Assembly (NCBI GenBank): GCA_938004375.1
Contig: CALKWH010000158.1
Location: 1-5,677, forward strand
Length of the DNA: 5,677 nt
Direction: 5' to 3'
Source of the DNA: an uncultured Pseudomonadota bacterium
GTDB taxonomy: Bacteria; Myxococcota_A; Polyangia; HGW-17
The translations under genes were made by a program, and so were the position numbers. The notes under the pieces were generated by a model. That model ran no database searches. It saw only the letters and a program-made list of their open reading frames with translations, and was not told the DNA's origin. Of the stretch, positions 5,040-5,677 are shown piece after piece (positions within the stretch are counted from its first letter, which is position 1; each line of letters begins with the position of its first letter).

Positions 5040-5068
5040 TTGTACTTGCGGAATCCCTCAAGTACACT
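5040..5068 (+). promoter_or_regulatory. Promoter with overlapping operator for the 5106 gene
   Basis: TTGTAC (5040-5045) and TACACT (5063-5068) are spaced by 17 bases, a good sigma70-like pair with start near 5075. An inverted repeat TGTACTTG (5041-5048) and CAAGTACA (5059-5066), with GG/CC matches inside, covers both hexamers almost completely. A dimer bound there would block RNA polymerase. Candidates for the binding protein within the window are the XRE protein and the excisionase-like protein. Confidence 0.6.
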
Positions 5069-5078
5069 AGGCCCGAGC

Positions 5079-5093
5079 ATGGTTCGAGGTTGA
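5079..5093 (+). other. Possible four-codon leader ORF before the 5106 gene
   Basis: ATG GTT CGA GGT TGA encodes Met-Val-Arg-Gly and its stop touches the GGGAGG of the main gene. With transcription starting near 5075, it would begin about four bases from the 5' end. Such an ORF could arise by chance. Confidence 0.15.
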
Positions 5094-5105
5094 GGGAGGC
5101 CGGGG

Positions 5106-5677
5106 ATGCTTCAGGGGTCGGGGATCCGGGACTGGACAGGAAGCCTTGGCCTTCTTCCAGTGCCGCTGTTAGAAGCCGATGACCGGCGGTTCGTCCTTCT
5201 CAACGGAGGGCGGGGCAACTTCTGCCTTGACCTCGGGGGGATGGAACCCGCGCAGCCGCGCAGTCTGGCGTGGTCATCGGATGTCGGGCACTACTTGGAG
5301 GTGGTTCCCGCCGCCGACCGTGTGAAACTGTTCCGGTGGGATAAGCTGGTGCCGGACGATCTGCCCCTTCGGGACATCCTCGCTGATCTGGAAGGGTTCC
5401 ACGCCGGGTTGGTGAGGAACGAACCGAGTCGTGAGAAGTCCGTCGTCTCCCACGTGGTCAGACAATTCCGGAGCATCCGCAGCGCGTTGGGCACTGGGAG
5501 GACAGGTCCCGAGTGCCTGCGGGTGTTCCTGTACCTCCTCGCGTGTGCGGCATCCGATACCGACCCCCGTCCCGTCCTCGACTGGGACAGGTGGGGCGTT
5601 GCACCCGACGCCATGGATCTGGCCCAGTCGATCAATGATGCCCAGTGGGCGTCGTTTGTGACGGGACTCCGAGAGGG
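5106..5677 (+). CDS. N-terminal part of a probable N-6 DNA methylase (restriction-modification), truncated by contig end
   Basis: The frame runs open from ATG 5106 to the end of the window (190 codons, no stop). GGGAGG (5094-5099) lies 6 bases before the ATG, and a promoter lies at 5040-5068. The visible part contains LRDILADLEGFHAGLVRNEP (about 88-107) and SVVSHVVRQFRSIRSAL (about 112-128), then a hydrophobic CLRVFLYLLACAA stretch. SLAWSSDVGHYLEVV (53-67) and LFRWDK (75-80) lie before these. From memory this order (AxSWssDVxxYxxV, RWD, LxxFH, SxVSHVxRxFRSlRsAL, LLYLLA) is the leader region of large SAM-dependent N-6 DNA methylases in type II-like systems. No SAM or NPPY motif has been reached yet, so the assignment rests on recollection of that N-terminal domain. 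If right, the full protein would be much longer. Another large defence-associated protein with a similar leader cannot be excluded. Confidence 0.55.
   Translation, partial: MLQGSGIRDWTGSLGLLPVPLLEADDRRFVLLNGGRGNFCLDLGGMEPAQPRSLAWSSDVGHYLEVVPAADRVKLFRWDKLVPDDLPLRDILADLEGFHAGLVRNEPSREKSVVSHVVRQFRSIRSALGTGRTGPECLRVFLYLLACAASDTDPRPVLDWDRWGVAPDAMDLAQSINDAQWASFVTGLRE

Larger units (their letters stand above)
4720..5105. promoter_or_regulatory. Divergent intergenic region between excisionase-like gene and 5106 gene
   Basis: About 385 bases without a convincing gene. An open frame continues upstream of the excisionase-like gene to 4863 but is low-complexity and lacks a ribosome binding site. A bulged inverted repeat GGTGCC (4980-4985)/GGCACC (5004-5009), the 30-bp palindrome at 5008-5037 and the operator-like dyad at 5041-5066 cluster in the 130 bases before the plus-strand gene. 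No good minus-strand promoter for the excisionase-like gene was found. Confidence 0.5.

Noticed and set aside
1..5677. CRISPR array or tandem repeat array
   Set aside because: No set of regularly spaced direct repeats was seen; the only short direct repeat noted (CCACGTAG at 48 and 70) occurs twice.

Overview
This window looks like the end of a short-read contig from a GC-rich bacterium. The first 46 bases are Illumina library adapter, not biology. Non-ATG starts (GTG at 242, probable GTG at 2817, probable TTG at 3383), GGAGG-type ribosome binding sites, G/C-ending codons and high GC suggest Actinomycetota or one of its phages or mobile elements. No ribosomal, tRNA or core metabolic gene is present to confirm this. 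The content is accessory: a DNA adenine methyltransferase, two small DNA-binding proteins, three short orphan proteins and the start of a probable second DNA methyltransferase.

Layout: 1-46 adapter. 47-241 leader with a strong hairpin. 242-2224 (+) is a 660-residue D12-class (Dam-like) N6-adenine methyltransferase with a long extra N-terminal region and a charged tail, followed by a terminator-like hairpin. A minus-strand block follows, convergent with it: a 136-residue protein of unknown function (2407-2817), a second one (2973-3383), and a 77-residue glycine-zipper membrane protein (3481-3714). A perfect 17-bp stem lies between the last two.

From 3715 to 4019 there is no convincing protein gene. 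It does hold a compact plus-strand promoter-to-terminator unit (3869-3986) that could encode a structured small RNA. Next on the minus strand are a 94-residue XRE-type helix-turn-helix protein with a C-terminal membrane segment (4020-4304) with its own sigma70-like promoter, and a 67-residue excisionase/AlpA-type winged-helix protein (4516-4719).

A divergent regulatory region (about 4720-5105) has a perfect 30-bp palindrome and a promoter whose -35/-10 region is spanned by an 8-bp inverted repeat. That promoter leads into a plus-strand gene starting at 5106 and cut off at 5677. Its N-terminus resembles, from memory, the leader domain of large N-6 DNA methylases of restriction-modification systems.

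Taken together, the window reads as a control and DNA-modification segment of a prophage, integrative element or defence island. Two methylases flank small regulators and unknown proteins. The functional link between them is inference. No integrase, replication gene, restriction nuclease or capsid gene can be seen here.
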